A stretch of 64,000 bases of DNA from Rothia mucilaginosa (lineage in GTDB: Bacteria > Actinomycetota > Actinomycetes > Actinomycetales > Micrococcaceae). Location: the NCBI RefSeq assembly GCF_001061665.1, contig NZ_JVSP01000004.1:22607-86606 (forward strand), in the 5' to 3' direction. The position numbers were made by a program, and so were the translations under genes. This document shows, piece by piece, positions 37,596 to 47,937 of the stretch (its first letter is position 1; the number at the start of each line of letters is the position of its first letter). The notes under the pieces were generated by a model that was given only the letters and a program-made list of their open reading frames with translations, was not told the DNA's origin and made no database searches.

Positions 37596-38447
37596 ATGAG
37601 TTTCAATAGTCGCTCCCGCCAAGTACCCGAACGCGAAGAGGAAGAAGCTAGAAGGCTAGCCGCAGAGTCAAGAGCACCTAAGCCGTCAACGGTTTCAGGA
37701 CCTATCGAAGAACCAGTAATATCTTCCAATTTGGACTCGGTAGACCTATTACTGGAGCCCAAACCCCGTCGCTGGCGAAAAAACATTGATCAATGGCGAA
37801 AAATCCTTGTTGTTAGCCTAGTAGCCCTGGTTATTTTGGCGTTAATCGGTTTTATCGTCGGCCTATGTACAACGGGTGACAAAACCCACTATTGGGCAGT
37901 TACTGGCGACGTCGTGCGCAACCTCAGCGGCGTCATTGTTGTACTCGGTGCCTGGGTAGCATGGGAAACTAACCGTGCTCGCTCCCACGAAGCTGAAAAG
38001 TCTGATTTTCGTGATCGTATGCGTTGGGCTGTTGAAAACTCTGACCATGAGAATGAGCAGATTGCAGAATATGCTGCGGCAGTTATTCGTAGTTTCGGCG
38101 CTAAGACTCAAGCGCGCTGGATGTCTGAGGAAGATCAAATTTTCATTCGCAAAGCCATCCAAACCTCCCAAGAACATAGAGAGGGCAGGAATCAGGTAAT
38201 ACGGTCTGTTCGCTTGTGGGTCGATGAGGCTGAAGGCGAGCTAGAGTTGGCTATCAAAACTTACGGTGAGCTTTCACTGTCTTCCCGTAGGAAGCTTCGG
38301 GTAGCAGAGCTCAAAAAGGCTGCTCATGAGACGGAACAACCATACAAAGCTGTTGAAGACTATGTTGAGGCACTACACGAGATCATCAAGAATCATGAAG
38401 AAGAACATAAGAAAGACAGCCTGCTAAAGCGATTATTAGGAGGATAG
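37596..38447 (+). CDS. Two-helix membrane protein, partner of the ImmA-type protease
   Basis: 283 residues from the ATG at 37596; an in-frame TTG at 37569 would overlap the protease gene. A charged ~65-residue N-terminus (SRQVPEREEEEARRLAAES) precedes two hydrophobic segments, ILVVSLVALVILALIGFIVGL and VVRNLSGVIVVLGAWVAWE, followed by a long, charged, helical C-terminal half ending NHEEEHKKDSLLKRLLGG. I recognise no family. The tight spacing implies co-transcription with the protease; a target/effector or toxin role regulated by proteolysis is a hypothesis. Confidence 0.65.
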   Translation: MSFNSRSRQVPEREEEEARRLAAESRAPKPSTVSGPIEEPVISSNLDSVDLLLEPKPRRWRKNIDQWRKILVVSLVALVILALIGFIVGLCTTGDKTHYWAVTGDVVRNLSGVIVVLGAWVAWETNRARSHEAEKSDFRDRMRWAVENSDHENEQIAEYAAAVIRSFGAKTQARWMSEEDQIFIRKAIQTSQEHREGRNQVIRSVRLWVDEAEGELELAIKTYGELSLSSRRKLRVAELKKAAHETEQPYKAVEDYVEALHEIIKNHEEEHKKDSLLKRLLGG

Positions 38448-38462
38448 TATTTCTCATAGGTG

Positions 38463-38500
38463 GGTTGCTCCTAGATAGTTATTAGTATCTAGGAGCAACC
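38463..38500 (+). terminator. Hairpin directly after the membrane-protein gene
   Basis: Perfect 15-bp stem GGTTGCTCCTAGATA / TATCTAGGAGCAACC with an 8-base loop, 16 bases after the stop codon. Confidence 0.7.
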
Positions 38501-38556
38501 TCTCCTCATTATCTGTCTCTTATGCTTGCTTCCTGACTTACGCTCAGAGATAAGGC

Positions 38557-38600
38557 AAAAGAAGCGTCTCACTTCTCAAGAGAAGTGAGACGCTTCTTTT
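38557..38600. terminator. Bidirectional terminator between the cassette and nrdF
   Basis: Perfect stem of about 20 bp (AAAAGAAGCGTCTCACTTCT / AGAAGTGAGACGCTTCTTTT) with A/T tracts on both sides; it serves both the cassette and nrdF. Confidence 0.92.
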
Positions 38601-38647
38601 GTGTGTCTGAAACCGCTACTGACTCATACCTACTCGAGCTTTCAGAC

Positions 38648-39718
<1,071 letters not shown>

Positions 39719-39772
39719 CCAGTCTTTAGTTATAGTGTGCCAGCTCAGGCTGAATGCGTCACAGCATTCGGG

Positions 39773-41953
39773 CTAGAGCATGCAGGATACGCAGCCTTCA
39801 ACCTCGGTACCCTCAAGAGCCATCTGACGCAGACGGATGTAGTAGATGGTCTTGATGCCCTTACGCCATGCGTAAATCTGGGCGCGGTTGATATCGCGGG
39901 TGGTTGCGGTATCGCGGAAGAAGAGGGTCAGCGACAGGCCCTGGTCCACGTGCTGGGTTGCCACAGCGTAGGTGTCGATGATCTTCTCGTAACCAATTTC
40001 GTACGAGTCCTGGTAGTACTCCAGGTTGTCGTTAGTCATGTACGGTGCCGGGTAGTAGACGCGGCCGAGCTTGCCTTCCTTGCGGATCTCAATCTTCGAA
40101 GCAATCGGGTGAATCGAAGAGGTCGAACCGTTGATGTAGGAAATCGAGCCGGTCGGAGGAACGGCCTGCAGGTTCTGGTTGTACATGCCGTGCTGTGCGA
40201 CGTCGGCTGCCAGCTGAATCCACTCCTCGCGGGTGGGGATGTGGTGCTTGGCGAACAGCTCGCGGGCGCGCTCGGTCTGCGGTGCCCATTCCTTCTCGAT
40301 GTACTTGGCGAAGAACTCACCGGAGGCGTACTTCGAGTTCTCGAAGCCCTCGAAACGCTCACCGCGCTCCTTAGCGAGCAGCATGGAGGTGCGGATTGCG
40401 TGGTAAGTCACGGTGTAGAAGTACATGTTGGTGAAGTCCAGCGCCTCTTCGGAACCGTAGAAGACGTGCTCGCGTGCCAGGTAGCCGTGCAGGTTCATCT
40501 GGCCCAGGCCCACGGCGTGGCTCATCTTGTTGCCACGCTCGATGGACGGCACGGAGCGGATATCGGACTGGTCCGAGACGGAGGTCAGCGCGCGGATTGC
40601 GGTCTCCACGGTCTTGCCGAAGTCGTCGCCGTCCATGGTGAGGGCGATGTTCAGCGAACCGAGGTTGCAGGAGATGTCCTTACCGACGGTCTCGTAGCCG
40701 AGGTCGGCGTGGTAGGTGGACGGCTCGGAAACCTGCAGAATCTCGGAGCAGAGGTTCGACATGATGACCTTACCGGCGATGGGGTTCGCGCGGTTGACGG
40801 TGTCCTCGAACATCACGTACGGGTAACCGGACTCGAACTGAATCTCCGCGATGGTCTGGAAGAACTCGCGAGCGTTAATCTTGGTCTTGGTGATGCGTGC
40901 ATCGTCGACCATCTCGTAGTACTTCTCGGAGACGTTGATGTCGGAGAAGGGCACACCGTAGATGCGTTCCACATCGTACGGGGAGAAGAGGTACATGTCC
41001 TCGTTCTTCTTGGCCAGCTCGAAGGTGATATCGGGGATCACGACACCCAGGGAGAGGGTCTTGATACGAATCTTCTCGTCGGCGTTCTCGCGCTTGGTGT
41101 CCAGGAAAGAGTAGATGTCGGGGTGGTGTGCGTGCAGGTACACCGCGCCGGCGCCCTGACGTGCGCCCAGCTGGTTAGCGTAGGAGAAGGCGTCCTCCAG
41201 CAGCTTCATGACGGGGATAACGCCCGAAGACTGGTTCTCAATCTTCTTGATGGGTGCGCCGGATTCGCGCAGGTTGGTCAGGGCGAACGCCACGCCACCG
41301 CCGCGCTTGGAGAGCTGCAGGGCCGAGTTGATGGAACGACCGATGGACTCCATGTTGTCTTCCATACGCAGCAGGAAGCAGGAGACCAGCTCGCCGCGCT
41401 GCTTCTTGCCCGCGTTGAGGAAGGTCGGGGTGGCCGGCTGGAAACGACCCGAGATAATCTCGTCCACGATCTCCTCGGCCAGCTTCTCGTTACCCTCTGC
41501 CAGCAGCAGCGCCACCATGCAGACGCGGTCCTCAAAACGCTCCAGGTAGCGCTGACCGTCGAAGGTCTTGAGCGCGTAGGAGGTGTAGAACTTGAAGGCG
41601 CCCAGGAAGGTCGGGAAGCGGAACTTCACGGCGTAGGCGCGCTTGAACAGGTTCTTGATGAACTGGAAGTTGTACTTCTCGAAGAGCTCAGGCTCGTAGT
41701 ACTGGTTCTCGATCAGGTACTCAATCTTCTCTTCCAGGTCGTGGAAGAACACGGTGTTGTTGTTGACGTGCTGCAGGAAGTACTGACGTGCTGCCTGGCG
41801 GTCGGCGTCGAACTGAATCTTGCCGTTCTCATCGTAGAGGTTCAGCAGAGCGTTCAGCTCGTGGTAGCTCATACCCCGGAACTTCTCGGGTACGGTGTTG
41901 CCGGTGTGGCTCGCACCGAGAGTCTCTAGTGCTGAGGGCAGTTTTGCGTCCAA
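39773..41953 (-). CDS. nrdE: Ribonucleotide reductase class Ib, alpha subunit
   Basis: About 726 residues if started at the TTG at 41953, which overlaps the end of nrdI by 28 bases; upstream in-frame sequence is not conserved, and the next ATG (in [10 protein letters not shown]) would remove conserved residues. Family landmarks: [42 protein letters not shown], the active-site Cys regions ([16 protein letters not shown]), [10 protein letters not shown] and the C-terminal redox pair CVSC. It reduces NDPs with electrons from NrdH. Part of nrdHIEF. Confidence 0.96.
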   Translation of the reverse strand: MDAKLPSALETLGASHTGNTVPEKFRGMSYHELNALLNLYDENGKIQFDADRQAARQYFLQHVNNNTVFFHDLEEKIEYLIENQYYEPELFEKYNFQFIKNLFKRAYAVKFRFPTFLGAFKFYTSYALKTFDGQRYLERFEDRVCMVALLLAEGNEKLAEEIVDEIISGRFQPATPTFLNAGKKQRGELVSCFLLRMEDNMESIGRSINSALQLSKRGGGVAFALTNLRESGAPIKKIENQSSGVIPVMKLLEDAFSYANQLGARQGAGAVYLHAHHPDIYSFLDTKRENADEKIRIKTLSLGVVIPDITFELAKKNEDMYLFSPYDVERIYGVPFSDINVSEKYYEMVDDARITKTKINAREFFQTIAEIQFESGYPYVMFEDTVNRANPIAGKVIMSNLCSEILQVSEPSTYHADLGYETVGKDISCNLGSLNIALTMDGDDFGKTVETAIRALTSVSDQSDIRSVPSIERGNKMSHAVGLGQMNLHGYLAREHVFYGSEEALDFTNMYFYTVTYHAIRTSMLLAKERGERFEGFENSKYASGEFFAKYIEKEWAPQTERARELFAKHHIPTREEWIQLAADVAQHGMYNQNLQAVPPTGSISYINGSTSSIHPIASKIEIRKEGKLGRVYYPAPYMTNDNLEYYQDSYEIGYEKIIDTYAVATQHVDQGLSLTLFFRDTATTRDINRAQIYAWRKGIKTIYYIRLRQMALEGTEVEGCVSCML

Positions 41954-42456
41954 AATGCTTCCAATCCTTCGTTGACTTTTTCTACATCTGCTTCGGTACC
42001 CATGAGCTCGAACTTGAAGAGAACGGGTACGTTGCACTTCTTCGCGACGATATCTGCCGCGATACCGAAGAGCGGACCAAAGTTAGTGTTGCCGGATCCA
42101 ATCACACCGAGCATGTTCGCACGATTCTGATCCACGTTCAGGAACTTTACCACCTGCGGGGGAACATTGCCTGCGCCTTCGGGCTTGCCGTAGGTGGGAA
42201 CGATCAGCACGAAGGGCTCATCGAGCACCAGGGTGTCTTCGCCGGTGCGCAGGGGCAGGCGGAGACGGCGAGCACGAAGCTTCTCCACGAACTTGTGGGT
42301 GTTGCCGGAGATGGAGGAGAAATACACGACGAGTGGCGCGGATGCGTCCGCCAGAGCCTCGGTCGCTCGACCCTCAGAGGAGTTACGCGCATCCATGAGA
42401 ATCTTGCGGATTTCTGCGTGTTCATCTGCGGGGTTGGGCGTGAGGACGGTACTCAA
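41926..42456 (-). CDS. nrdI: NrdI flavodoxin-like protein
   Basis: 176 residues, with an N-terminal extension of ~40 residues before the flavodoxin core [17 protein letters not shown] (FMN phosphate loop), [22 protein letters not shown] and [28 protein letters not shown]. NrdI activates the Mn2 form of NrdF. It overlaps nrdE, indicating translational coupling. Start ATG at 42456 with AAGGAGCTC upstream. Confidence 0.95.
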   Translation of the reverse strand: MSTVLTPNPADEHAEIRKILMDARNSSEGRATEALADASAPLVVYFSSISGNTHKFVEKLRARRLRLPLRTGEDTLVLDEPFVLIVPTYGKPEGAGNVPPQVVKFLNVDQNRANMLGVIGSGNTNFGPLFGIAADIVAKKCNVPVLFKFELMGTEADVEKVNEGLEAFWTQNCPQH

Positions 42457-42530
42457 CGTGAGCTCCTTACTTCGTATGTGCCGGTATGGCTGTGTGACGC
42501 CGATTCCGTTTATGTGGGTTTCGGCTGGAT

Positions 42531-42755
42531 TTACGCTTCCAAAGCGTTGATCTTATCGGGGCGGAAACCGGACCAGTGCTCGTCGCCTGCAATGACGACG
42601 GGTGCCTGCATGTAGCCGAGGGACTTGACCATTTCGAGGGCCTGAGCGTCTTCGGTGATATCAACCTTGGTGTAGCTGATACCCTTCGCGTCGAGGGCGC
42701 GGTAGGTCATGTTGCACTGGACACACTGCGGCTTGGTGTAAACGGTCACTACCAT
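42531..42755 (-). CDS. nrdH: Glutaredoxin-like NrdH
   Basis: 74 residues. Active site C11-V-Q-C14 and the NrdH C-terminal signature GYMQAPVVIAGDEHWSGFRPDKINAL. It donates electrons to NrdE and is itself reduced by thioredoxin reductase. The first gene of the operon; the control region with NrdR-like boxes lies about 200 bases upstream. Confidence 0.96.
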   Translation of the reverse strand: MVVTVYTKPQCVQCNMTYRALDAKGISYTKVDITEDAQALEMVKSLGYMQAPVVIAGDEHWSGFRPDKINALEA

Positions 42756-42949
42756 GGGAGTGCCTCTTACTTTCTCCCGCTCAGGCGGGGTTATCTTGTG
42801 AATGAATCTGGCGTGTTTCGTTTGTGGTTCACCACGTGTTGTTTACGGCGAGCGCGGTGCTGTCCGCTACCCCTTCTAGTGGGGTGTGGCGGCTTCCTGC
42901 GCTGGGGCAGGGCGGTCAAAAGTGCCGTAGTGGTGGAACCGAGTATTAA

Positions 42950-42995
42950 TACTACATCTAGTGTCGAGATTTTTCTTCACCACAAGATGATGTGG
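42950..42995. promoter_or_regulatory. Two NrdR-box-like palindromes upstream of nrdHIEF
   Basis: TACTACATCTAGTGT at 42950–42964 and CCACAAGATGATGTGG at 42980–42995. Both have CAC/GTG-type arms around an AT-rich core, and their centres are 31 bases apart, about three helical turns, as expected for cooperative NrdR binding. The match to consensus is by eye. Confidence 0.7.
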
Positions 42996-43060
42996 TGTAA
43001 GGGTCGTGTTTCGTTCGATAAACCCACAGCTGAACCCACTTAAGAGGGGATGTCTACAGC

Positions 43061-43069
43061 TTATCCACA
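43061..43069 (+). promoter_or_regulatory. DnaA box upstream of nrdHIEF (1)
   Basis: Perfect TTATCCACA. A second perfect box lies 55 bases further at 43116–43124 in the same orientation. Confidence 0.7.
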
Positions 43070-43115
43070 CCCTGCCGCGGGGCTAGTTCGTTGGATTTTC
43101 GCGGGGTGCGCCAGG

Positions 43116-43124
43116 TTATCCACA
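43116..43124 (+). promoter_or_regulatory. DnaA box upstream of nrdHIEF (2)
   Basis: Perfect TTATCCACA within CAGGTTATCCACAGG. Confidence 0.7.
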
Positions 43125-43513
43125 GGTGGGGTTTAAGTTGGGCGGCATTTTGGTTGGCCCTCCCCGCTCGTTTCTTAGGGTGCTTTTAACCCCTATGACG
43201 TTTTAAGACGTCCGGGGCCGTATTCCTCGGGCTTGATTTAAGCGCAGGTTTAACACTCGCCCATCATGACGCGGAACGACGGGGTTTTAAAGACGAACAG
43301 GTTTTCTTAATGAGCCCTTAACCCGGGGGCTGACCGCGACGAAGGGGTGTGATTAAAGCTGTACAAAAGATTTTTAATTCTTCGCAACTGGCCGGTGTGT
43401 CGTTGGTTTAAGTTGGTTAAGCCTTAAACACCCCACAACCCCGATGGACGAACCGGAATCTTCGGGGCGGGTTTCAGAGCAGGTTTGAGGTCCCACCGAG
43501 CCTCGCACGCAGA
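43125..43513. other. Non-coding region with many TTTAA motifs
   Basis: About 390 bases with no gene. At least ten TTAA-centred motifs (for example TTTTAA at 43194, 43201, 43285; TTTAA at 43132, 43237, 43249, 43407) are spread through otherwise GC-rich sequence, and GACG-TTTTAA-GACGTC forms a local palindrome near 43197–43211. Together with the DnaA boxes it looks like a binding region, not decayed coding DNA. Confidence 0.45.
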
Positions 43514-43549
43514 GAAGGCCGACCACCCGTGCTGGAGTGGTCGGCCTTC
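43514..43549 (-). terminator. Terminator of the App1-type gene
   Basis: Perfect 13-bp stem GAAGGCCGACCAC / GTGGTCGGCCTTC with a 10-base loop, ~50 bases after the stop codon. Confidence 0.9.
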
Positions 43550-43597
43550 ACCGCATATAGGGTATGCGTGGGCGCAAAAGCGCGCAGCTGAGAACGT

Positions 43598-44683
43598 CTA
43601 GAAGTCGATGATTCCCAGATCGCGTAGCTTCTTGCTGAGCGTCACGCCGTCGGTGGCTTCGATCCACAGGGGTGAGCGCATCATCTGCTCGGCGCGGTGA
43701 TCGCTCCACACGCGGCCCGAGGCGAGCACGGACTCCCCCACCGTCAGGTTACGAATCACGATGGCCGCCACGTTGTCCGGGTAACGCACCGCGAAGCCGT
43801 TGTAGATGTACGGGTCGCGCTGCCCGTCGTCGCCGACAAGGATCCACTTCATCTGCGGGAACTCCTCAACCAGGCGCTGCAGGGAATCCACCTTGTGCTT
43901 GGTGCCGGACCGGAACCAGCGGTCGGGGGTCGGCCCCCAGTCGGTAAGCAGGAACGTGCCGCGCGGGTAACCGTTACGGCTCAGGAATCGGCGCAGGGTC
44001 GGGGTAATGTTCCACGCGCCGGTGGACAGGTACATGAACGGCGCGTTCGGCTCACTACGGCGAATACGGTCGGTCATGACGGCCATGCCGGGGGTCGGGA
44101 TGCGCGCGTGCTCGTCGAGCACGAAGGAATTCCAGGCGGCCACGAGGGGGCGCGGCAGCATGGTCACCATGACAGTGTCGTCGACGTCCATGATGACGCC
44201 TAGCTTCTGCGACTCCGGCACGATGTAAACGCTGGTGGCTACGGCGCGCGACCCGGGCACGTACATGATGACCTCGTGCATGCCGGGTTCCAGGTCAATC
44301 TCAAGCTTCACGTCGAGCACGCCGCCGCGGTCGGTGTACGCCTCGTACTTGACGCCGCCGATAACGATGGTGACCGGTGCATCCGACATAGCGATCGCGG
44401 TGAAGGCACGCCAGCCTCGCATGGGGTTGGCGGTGTCTTGGGTTCCCTCCACGACCTGCAGGAGTCGCTCAAGGTCGACCGTGTTGTAGAGGGCTCGGGC
44501 GATGATACGAACCCAGCCCAGGTTCCCTTCGGATGCAACTCGCCCGTACCCCTCGCTGGGAACAAGAATCGGCTCGCGGCCGGCGGCGATAGCGCGCTTC
44601 TCACGCCAGCGGTGCAGGCGGTCGGCCACGCGGTAACCGATGTTAACCGCCTCGTCAGCGGCGTCATTGACTAGGTTGCGCAA
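43598..44683 (-). CDS. App1 family (DUF2183) phosphatase-like protein
   Basis: 361 residues. The catalytic domain begins with the HAD-like motif GVIMDVDDTVMVT (D166, D168), then a conserved FMYLSTGAWNITPTLRRFLSRNGYPRGTFLLTDWGP segment and KHKVDSLQRLVEEFPQMKWILVGDDGQRDPYIY. These match yeast App1 phosphatidate phosphatase and bacterial DUF2183 proteins. The N-terminal ~150 residues form the usual beta-rich domain. Substrate in bacteria is not established. No signal peptide, so cytoplasmic. Confidence 0.85.
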   Translation of the reverse strand: MRNLVNDAADEAVNIGYRVADRLHRWREKRAIAAGREPILVPSEGYGRVASEGNLGWVRIIARALYNTVDLERLLQVVEGTQDTANPMRGWRAFTAIAMSDAPVTIVIGGVKYEAYTDRGGVLDVKLEIDLEPGMHEVIMYVPGSRAVATSVYIVPESQKLGVIMDVDDTVMVTMLPRPLVAAWNSFVLDEHARIPTPGMAVMTDRIRRSEPNAPFMYLSTGAWNITPTLRRFLSRNGYPRGTFLLTDWGPTPDRWFRSGTKHKVDSLQRLVEEFPQMKWILVGDDGQRDPYIYNGFAVRYPDNVAAIVIRNLTVGESVLASGRVWSDHRAEQMMRSPLWIEATDGVTLSKKLRDLGIIDF

Positions 44684-44871
44684 TTCGTTATCCCCTCAGA
44701 CTCTTACCCCACTAGTGTAACTGAGCCCGTCCCCTCGCGGGCCGAGCCCAGCACGTCGATACCTTTAAATACGCGGGTGAGAACGTGACCCCGCTGTGAT
44801 ATGCGCATTATTTGGGGTGGCGGGGCCGTTCAGGTTCTTGTAGAACCCACGCGGGCGTTATCCTGGAAGGT

Positions 44872-45987
44872 ATGATCCACTCACAGCCTAACCGCCGACT
44901 TTTTGTGCTCGGCACCGCTATGCTTCCGCTCATCGCAGCCTGCTCGAACAAGTCGAATAACGACTACGACAGCACGAGCGGCAACTTTACTCCCTACCAG
45001 GCCGGTAGCGATAGCCCCTCCGCTACTCCCCGACCCGTAGCCACGAACTCTCCGACCCAGTCCGTCACCGGTAACCCGATTGATAAGCCGCGCGAGTGGC
45101 CCGGCGTGGGCAACGCTCTCGTGGGTGAGGGCAAGTACATCGCGTGGACGGTTGACGACGGTGCCAGCCCCGAGGCTATTCGCGGCTACGCCGAGTTCTC
45201 CAAGCGTACGAATACTCGCCTGACCTTCTTTATTAACGCCTCGTACGTGGGTTTCAAGAACAACGTTGATGTTCTCCGTCCGCTGGTTCAGAGCGGGCAG
45301 ATTCAGATTGCGAACCACACCTACAACCACACCGACCTGACCACCCTGGACGCCGAGGGCGTGAAGGAGGAGTTGCAGCGCAACGAGGACGAGATTATGA
45401 GCATCTTCGGCGTCTCGTCGAAGCCCTACTTCCGCCCGCCGTACGGCCGCTATAACGAGGCCGTGCTGAAGGCTGCCGGTGAGATTGGCTTTACCCGCCC
45501 GGTCATGTGGAACGGCACGACCGGTGATGAGGCAAAGACCAGCGCCCGCGTGATTTACATGCGTTCGCTGCGCTACATGCTTCCGCAACAGATTGTTCTG
45601 GGCCACCTGAATTACGAGACGATTATTCCGATTCTGGATAAGCTCAAGGGCCTGCTGGACGAGCGCGGCCTGACCCCGGTCACGATTCGCGACTACTACG
45701 GCGATGCCTCGGAGGAGGAGATTAAGGCAGCGGCTCCCAGCCCGACCGCAACCCCCGAGCCGAGCGAGACTCCCTCCGCGGAGGCAACGACCGAGGCTCC
45801 CTCGCCGACCCCCACCCCCACTCCTACTCCGGCCCAGACCCCTCGGTACGAGGATGAGGTAGCCGCAACCAGGACCCCCTCGCAGCCGGCCGCCACCACG
45901 CGCGCATCCCAGCCGCCCCAGCCCGCGGCTTCGCGTTCGACCACGGCCTCGGCCACTGCGGGTGCCCCCGCCGCGGCAAACCGCTAG
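44872..45987 (+). CDS. Polysaccharide deacetylase lipoprotein
   Basis: 371 residues; ATG at 44872 with GGAAGG upstream. Lipobox LIAAC with Cys24 after a short signal with Arg-Arg. NodB-homology domain from about residue 85: IAWTVDDGASPEA (catalytic Asp pair), LTFFINASYV, IANHTYNHTDLTTL (HxxxH metal ligands) and KPYFRPPYGRYN. A Pro/Thr/Ser/Ala-rich tail of ~85 residues follows and may cross the wall. It would de-N-acetylate peptidoglycan or an exopolysaccharide at the cell surface. A close paralogue lies at 47938–48888. Confidence 0.88.
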   Translation: MIHSQPNRRLFVLGTAMLPLIAACSNKSNNDYDSTSGNFTPYQAGSDSPSATPRPVATNSPTQSVTGNPIDKPREWPGVGNALVGEGKYIAWTVDDGASPEAIRGYAEFSKRTNTRLTFFINASYVGFKNNVDVLRPLVQSGQIQIANHTYNHTDLTTLDAEGVKEELQRNEDEIMSIFGVSSKPYFRPPYGRYNEAVLKAAGEIGFTRPVMWNGTTGDEAKTSARVIYMRSLRYMLPQQIVLGHLNYETIIPILDKLKGLLDERGLTPVTIRDYYGDASEEEIKAAAPSPTATPEPSETPSAEATTEAPSPTPTPTPTPAQTPRYEDEVAATRTPSQPAATTRASQPPQPAASRSTTASATAGAPAAANR

Positions 45988-46039
45988 GCCGGTTCGGATC
46001 GGGTGATTCCGAGAGGTGCACTCGAGGCTGTGATTATTG

Positions 46040-46079
46040 GAAGCCCCTTCTCTCCCTGCGCGGGAGGGAAGGGGCTTCG
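46040..46079 (+). terminator. Terminator of the first deacetylase gene
   Basis: GAAGCCCCTTC-CTCCC / GGGAG-GAAGGGGCTTC-type stem (about 16 bp with a mismatch), short loop. Confidence 0.85.
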
Positions 46080-46220
46080 CCGTGCCCGCCGCTGCCGGTT
46101 TTCTTTCCCCGACTCGCTGAACCTTGGGCGGGTAGCGCAGGAATAAACACGGTAGCTGGGGCGTTAGGTGAGCATACAGGCGGCAGCGTGCCGCATCCGA
46201 GTATGAGAGGAATAGATAAC

Positions 46221-46961
46221 ATGCGTATTGATATTTGGTCCGATATTGTGTGCCCCTTCTGCTACGTGGGCAAGCGTAACCTGGAGCAGGCGCTCGCTGA
46301 GTTTGAGCACCGCGACGAGGTTGAGGTGGTGTGGCATAGTTTTGAGCTGGACCCGTCGGCTACGGAGCATCCTGCCGGTTCGCTGCCTGAGATGATTGCC
46401 GGTAAGTATCAGATGTCGCTGGAGCAGGCGATTGCGAGCCAGGAGTCGTTGGCGGAGCGTGCCCGCGAGGTGGGTTTGGATTTCAATTGGCGTCAGGCAC
46501 GCTACGGTAACACGTTTGATGCGCACCGTGTGATTCATTATGCGGCGGAGCAGGGTTTGGCGTCGGCGGCGGAGGAGGCGTTTAAGCTGGCGTACTTTAC
46601 GCAGGGCCGTTCGGTGCAGGATCACGAGTCGATTCTGGATATTGCTTCTGAGATTGGCCTGGATACCGCCGAGGTTGAGGCCGTGCTGAAGAGCGACCGT
46701 TACGCGGCGGATGTGCGTGCCGATGAGCAGTTGGCGCGCCAGCTGGGCATTAATGGTGTGCCGTTCTTCTTGATTGAGTCGAAGTGGGCGGTCAGTGGTG
46801 CGCAGCCTGCGAAGATGCTGGTGCAGGCGCTGCGTCAAGTGTGGGAGGAGACTCACCGTGTTGAGTTTTTGAACCCGCTGGCAGGCGCGGCTGGTGATAC
46901 TGCGGGTGACGGTGCTGCGGAGGCGGGTCCTTCCTGCGATATGAACGGCAACTGCTCCTAA
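46221..46961 (+). CDS. DsbA-family oxidoreductase (FrnE-like)
   Basis: 246 residues from the ATG at 46221 with GAGAGG upstream. MRIDIWSDIVCPFCYVGKR gives the CPFC redox site (C11, C14), followed by the helical insertion and the conserved cis-Pro region LGINGVPFFLIESKWAVSGAQP. No signal peptide, so cytoplasmic, as for the FrnE type. The C-terminal CDMNGNC adds a second cysteine pair. It probably acts in thiol or disulfide exchange under stress. Confidence 0.9.
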   Translation: MRIDIWSDIVCPFCYVGKRNLEQALAEFEHRDEVEVVWHSFELDPSATEHPAGSLPEMIAGKYQMSLEQAIASQESLAERAREVGLDFNWRQARYGNTFDAHRVIHYAAEQGLASAAEEAFKLAYFTQGRSVQDHESILDIASEIGLDTAEVEAVLKSDRYAADVRADEQLARQLGINGVPFFLIESKWAVSGAQPAKMLVQALRQVWEETHRVEFLNPLAGAAGDTAGDGAAEAGPSCDMNGNCS

Positions 46962-47032
46962 TAGCCGCTGAGGGAGGCGCGGCGGGGGTGCTACTCCCCT
47001 AGCGCCCCTAACTGATGCAGACACCTTAATAG

Positions 47033-47086
47033 AGCGAAGCCCCCTTGTGCCGGTTCTTGCGTGAACCGGGCGCGAGGGGGCTTCGC
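47033..47086 (+). terminator. Terminator of the DsbA-like gene
   Basis: GCGAAGCCCCCT…CGGTTC TTGC GTGAACCG…AGGGGGCTTCGC, a long near-perfect stem. Confidence 0.85.
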
Positions 47087-47226
47087 TATGCCTGCAGGTT
47101 GCATCTTCCCTTGTCAGAAATGTTTAGGGGGCTCAATATTACCTGCGAATGGGGCCGTTTTCATTTACACTTGAGTGTGTGTTCTACGGTGAACACGCTT
47201 ATCCACTCACTTTATAAAGGAATATT

Positions 47227-47793
47227 GTGTTGAAAATTCACACCGCGACCGCTGGTGTTCTTGCGGGTACTCTGCTGCTGACCGGTTGCTCTTCGTCTGT
47301 TCGCGCTCCGGAGTCTACGCCCTCTGCGTCATCGTCGACGTCTGTTTCTGCTAGCCCTTCGGTTTCAGCTACTCCTAGTTCTTCTCCGACGCCGAGTGCG
47401 CCTGCGACTCCTTCGGAGTCTCCTACCCCGACGGTAACCCCGTCTCCGGTTCCGACGACTGAGGCTCCCGTGCAGGCACCGGCTACTGAGGCACCTTCCG
47501 CGGAGGCGCCGGCGGCGCCGGTTCAGGAGGCGCCGGTAGCTACGGAGGCGCCCGTCCAGCAGGCGCCCGCGCAGGCTCCGGCGACTGAGGCTCCTGCTCA
47601 GCAAACTCCCGCGCAGCAGGCCCCGGCTCAGCCGGTTCAGCAGGCTCCTGCGCGGTCGAGTGTTTACTACGAAACATGCGCTGATGCTCGTGCGGCTGGT
47701 GCGGCGCCCCTGCATCGTGGTGAGCCGGGTTACCGTCCCGGCCTTGATGCTGATGGTGACGGCGTGGCGTGCGAGCCGAAGAAGAAGCACTAA
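47227..47793 (+). CDS. Lipoprotein with Excalibur calcium-binding domain
   Basis: 188 residues; GTG at 47227 with AAAGGA upstream. Signal with lipobox LTGC (Cys ~21). Residues ~25–140 are low-complexity Ser/Thr/Pro then Ala/Pro/Gln/Glu repeats (variants of QQAPAQAPATEAPAQ), likely spanning the cell wall. The C-terminal ~40 residues, YYETCADARAAGAAPLHRGEPGYRPGLDADGDGVACE, are an Excalibur domain with the DxDxDG calcium loop and two cysteines. Role unknown; probably surface-exposed. Confidence 0.88.
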   Translation: MLKIHTATAGVLAGTLLLTGCSSSVRAPESTPSASSSTSVSASPSVSATPSSSPTPSAPATPSESPTPTVTPSPVPTTEAPVQAPATEAPSAEAPAAPVQEAPVATEAPVQQAPAQAPATEAPAQQTPAQQAPAQPVQQAPARSSVYYETCADARAAGAAPLHRGEPGYRPGLDADGDGVACEPKKKH

Positions 47794-47813
47794 GCTTCTA
47801 CCCCCAGGTATAG

Positions 47814-47853
47814 CGGAGCCCCCTCGTACTATTTCTAGTACGAGGGGGCTCCG
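47814..47853 (+). terminator. Terminator of the Excalibur gene
   Basis: Perfect 16-bp stem CGGAGCCCCCTCGTAC / GTACGAGGGGGCTCCG with an 8-base loop. Confidence 0.92.
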
Positions 47854-47937
47854 CCGTGCCCGGAAGGCCCACGTCAGTTGGCGTGAACTCAATCCGGGCT
47901 GGGGCAAGTAAACTTAGCCGGTCGGCACTACAGCGAC

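Noticed and set aside
39737..41929. 730-codon open frame opposite nrdE
   Set aside because: Codon-position shadow of a highly expressed GC-rich gene; nrdE itself is unambiguous.
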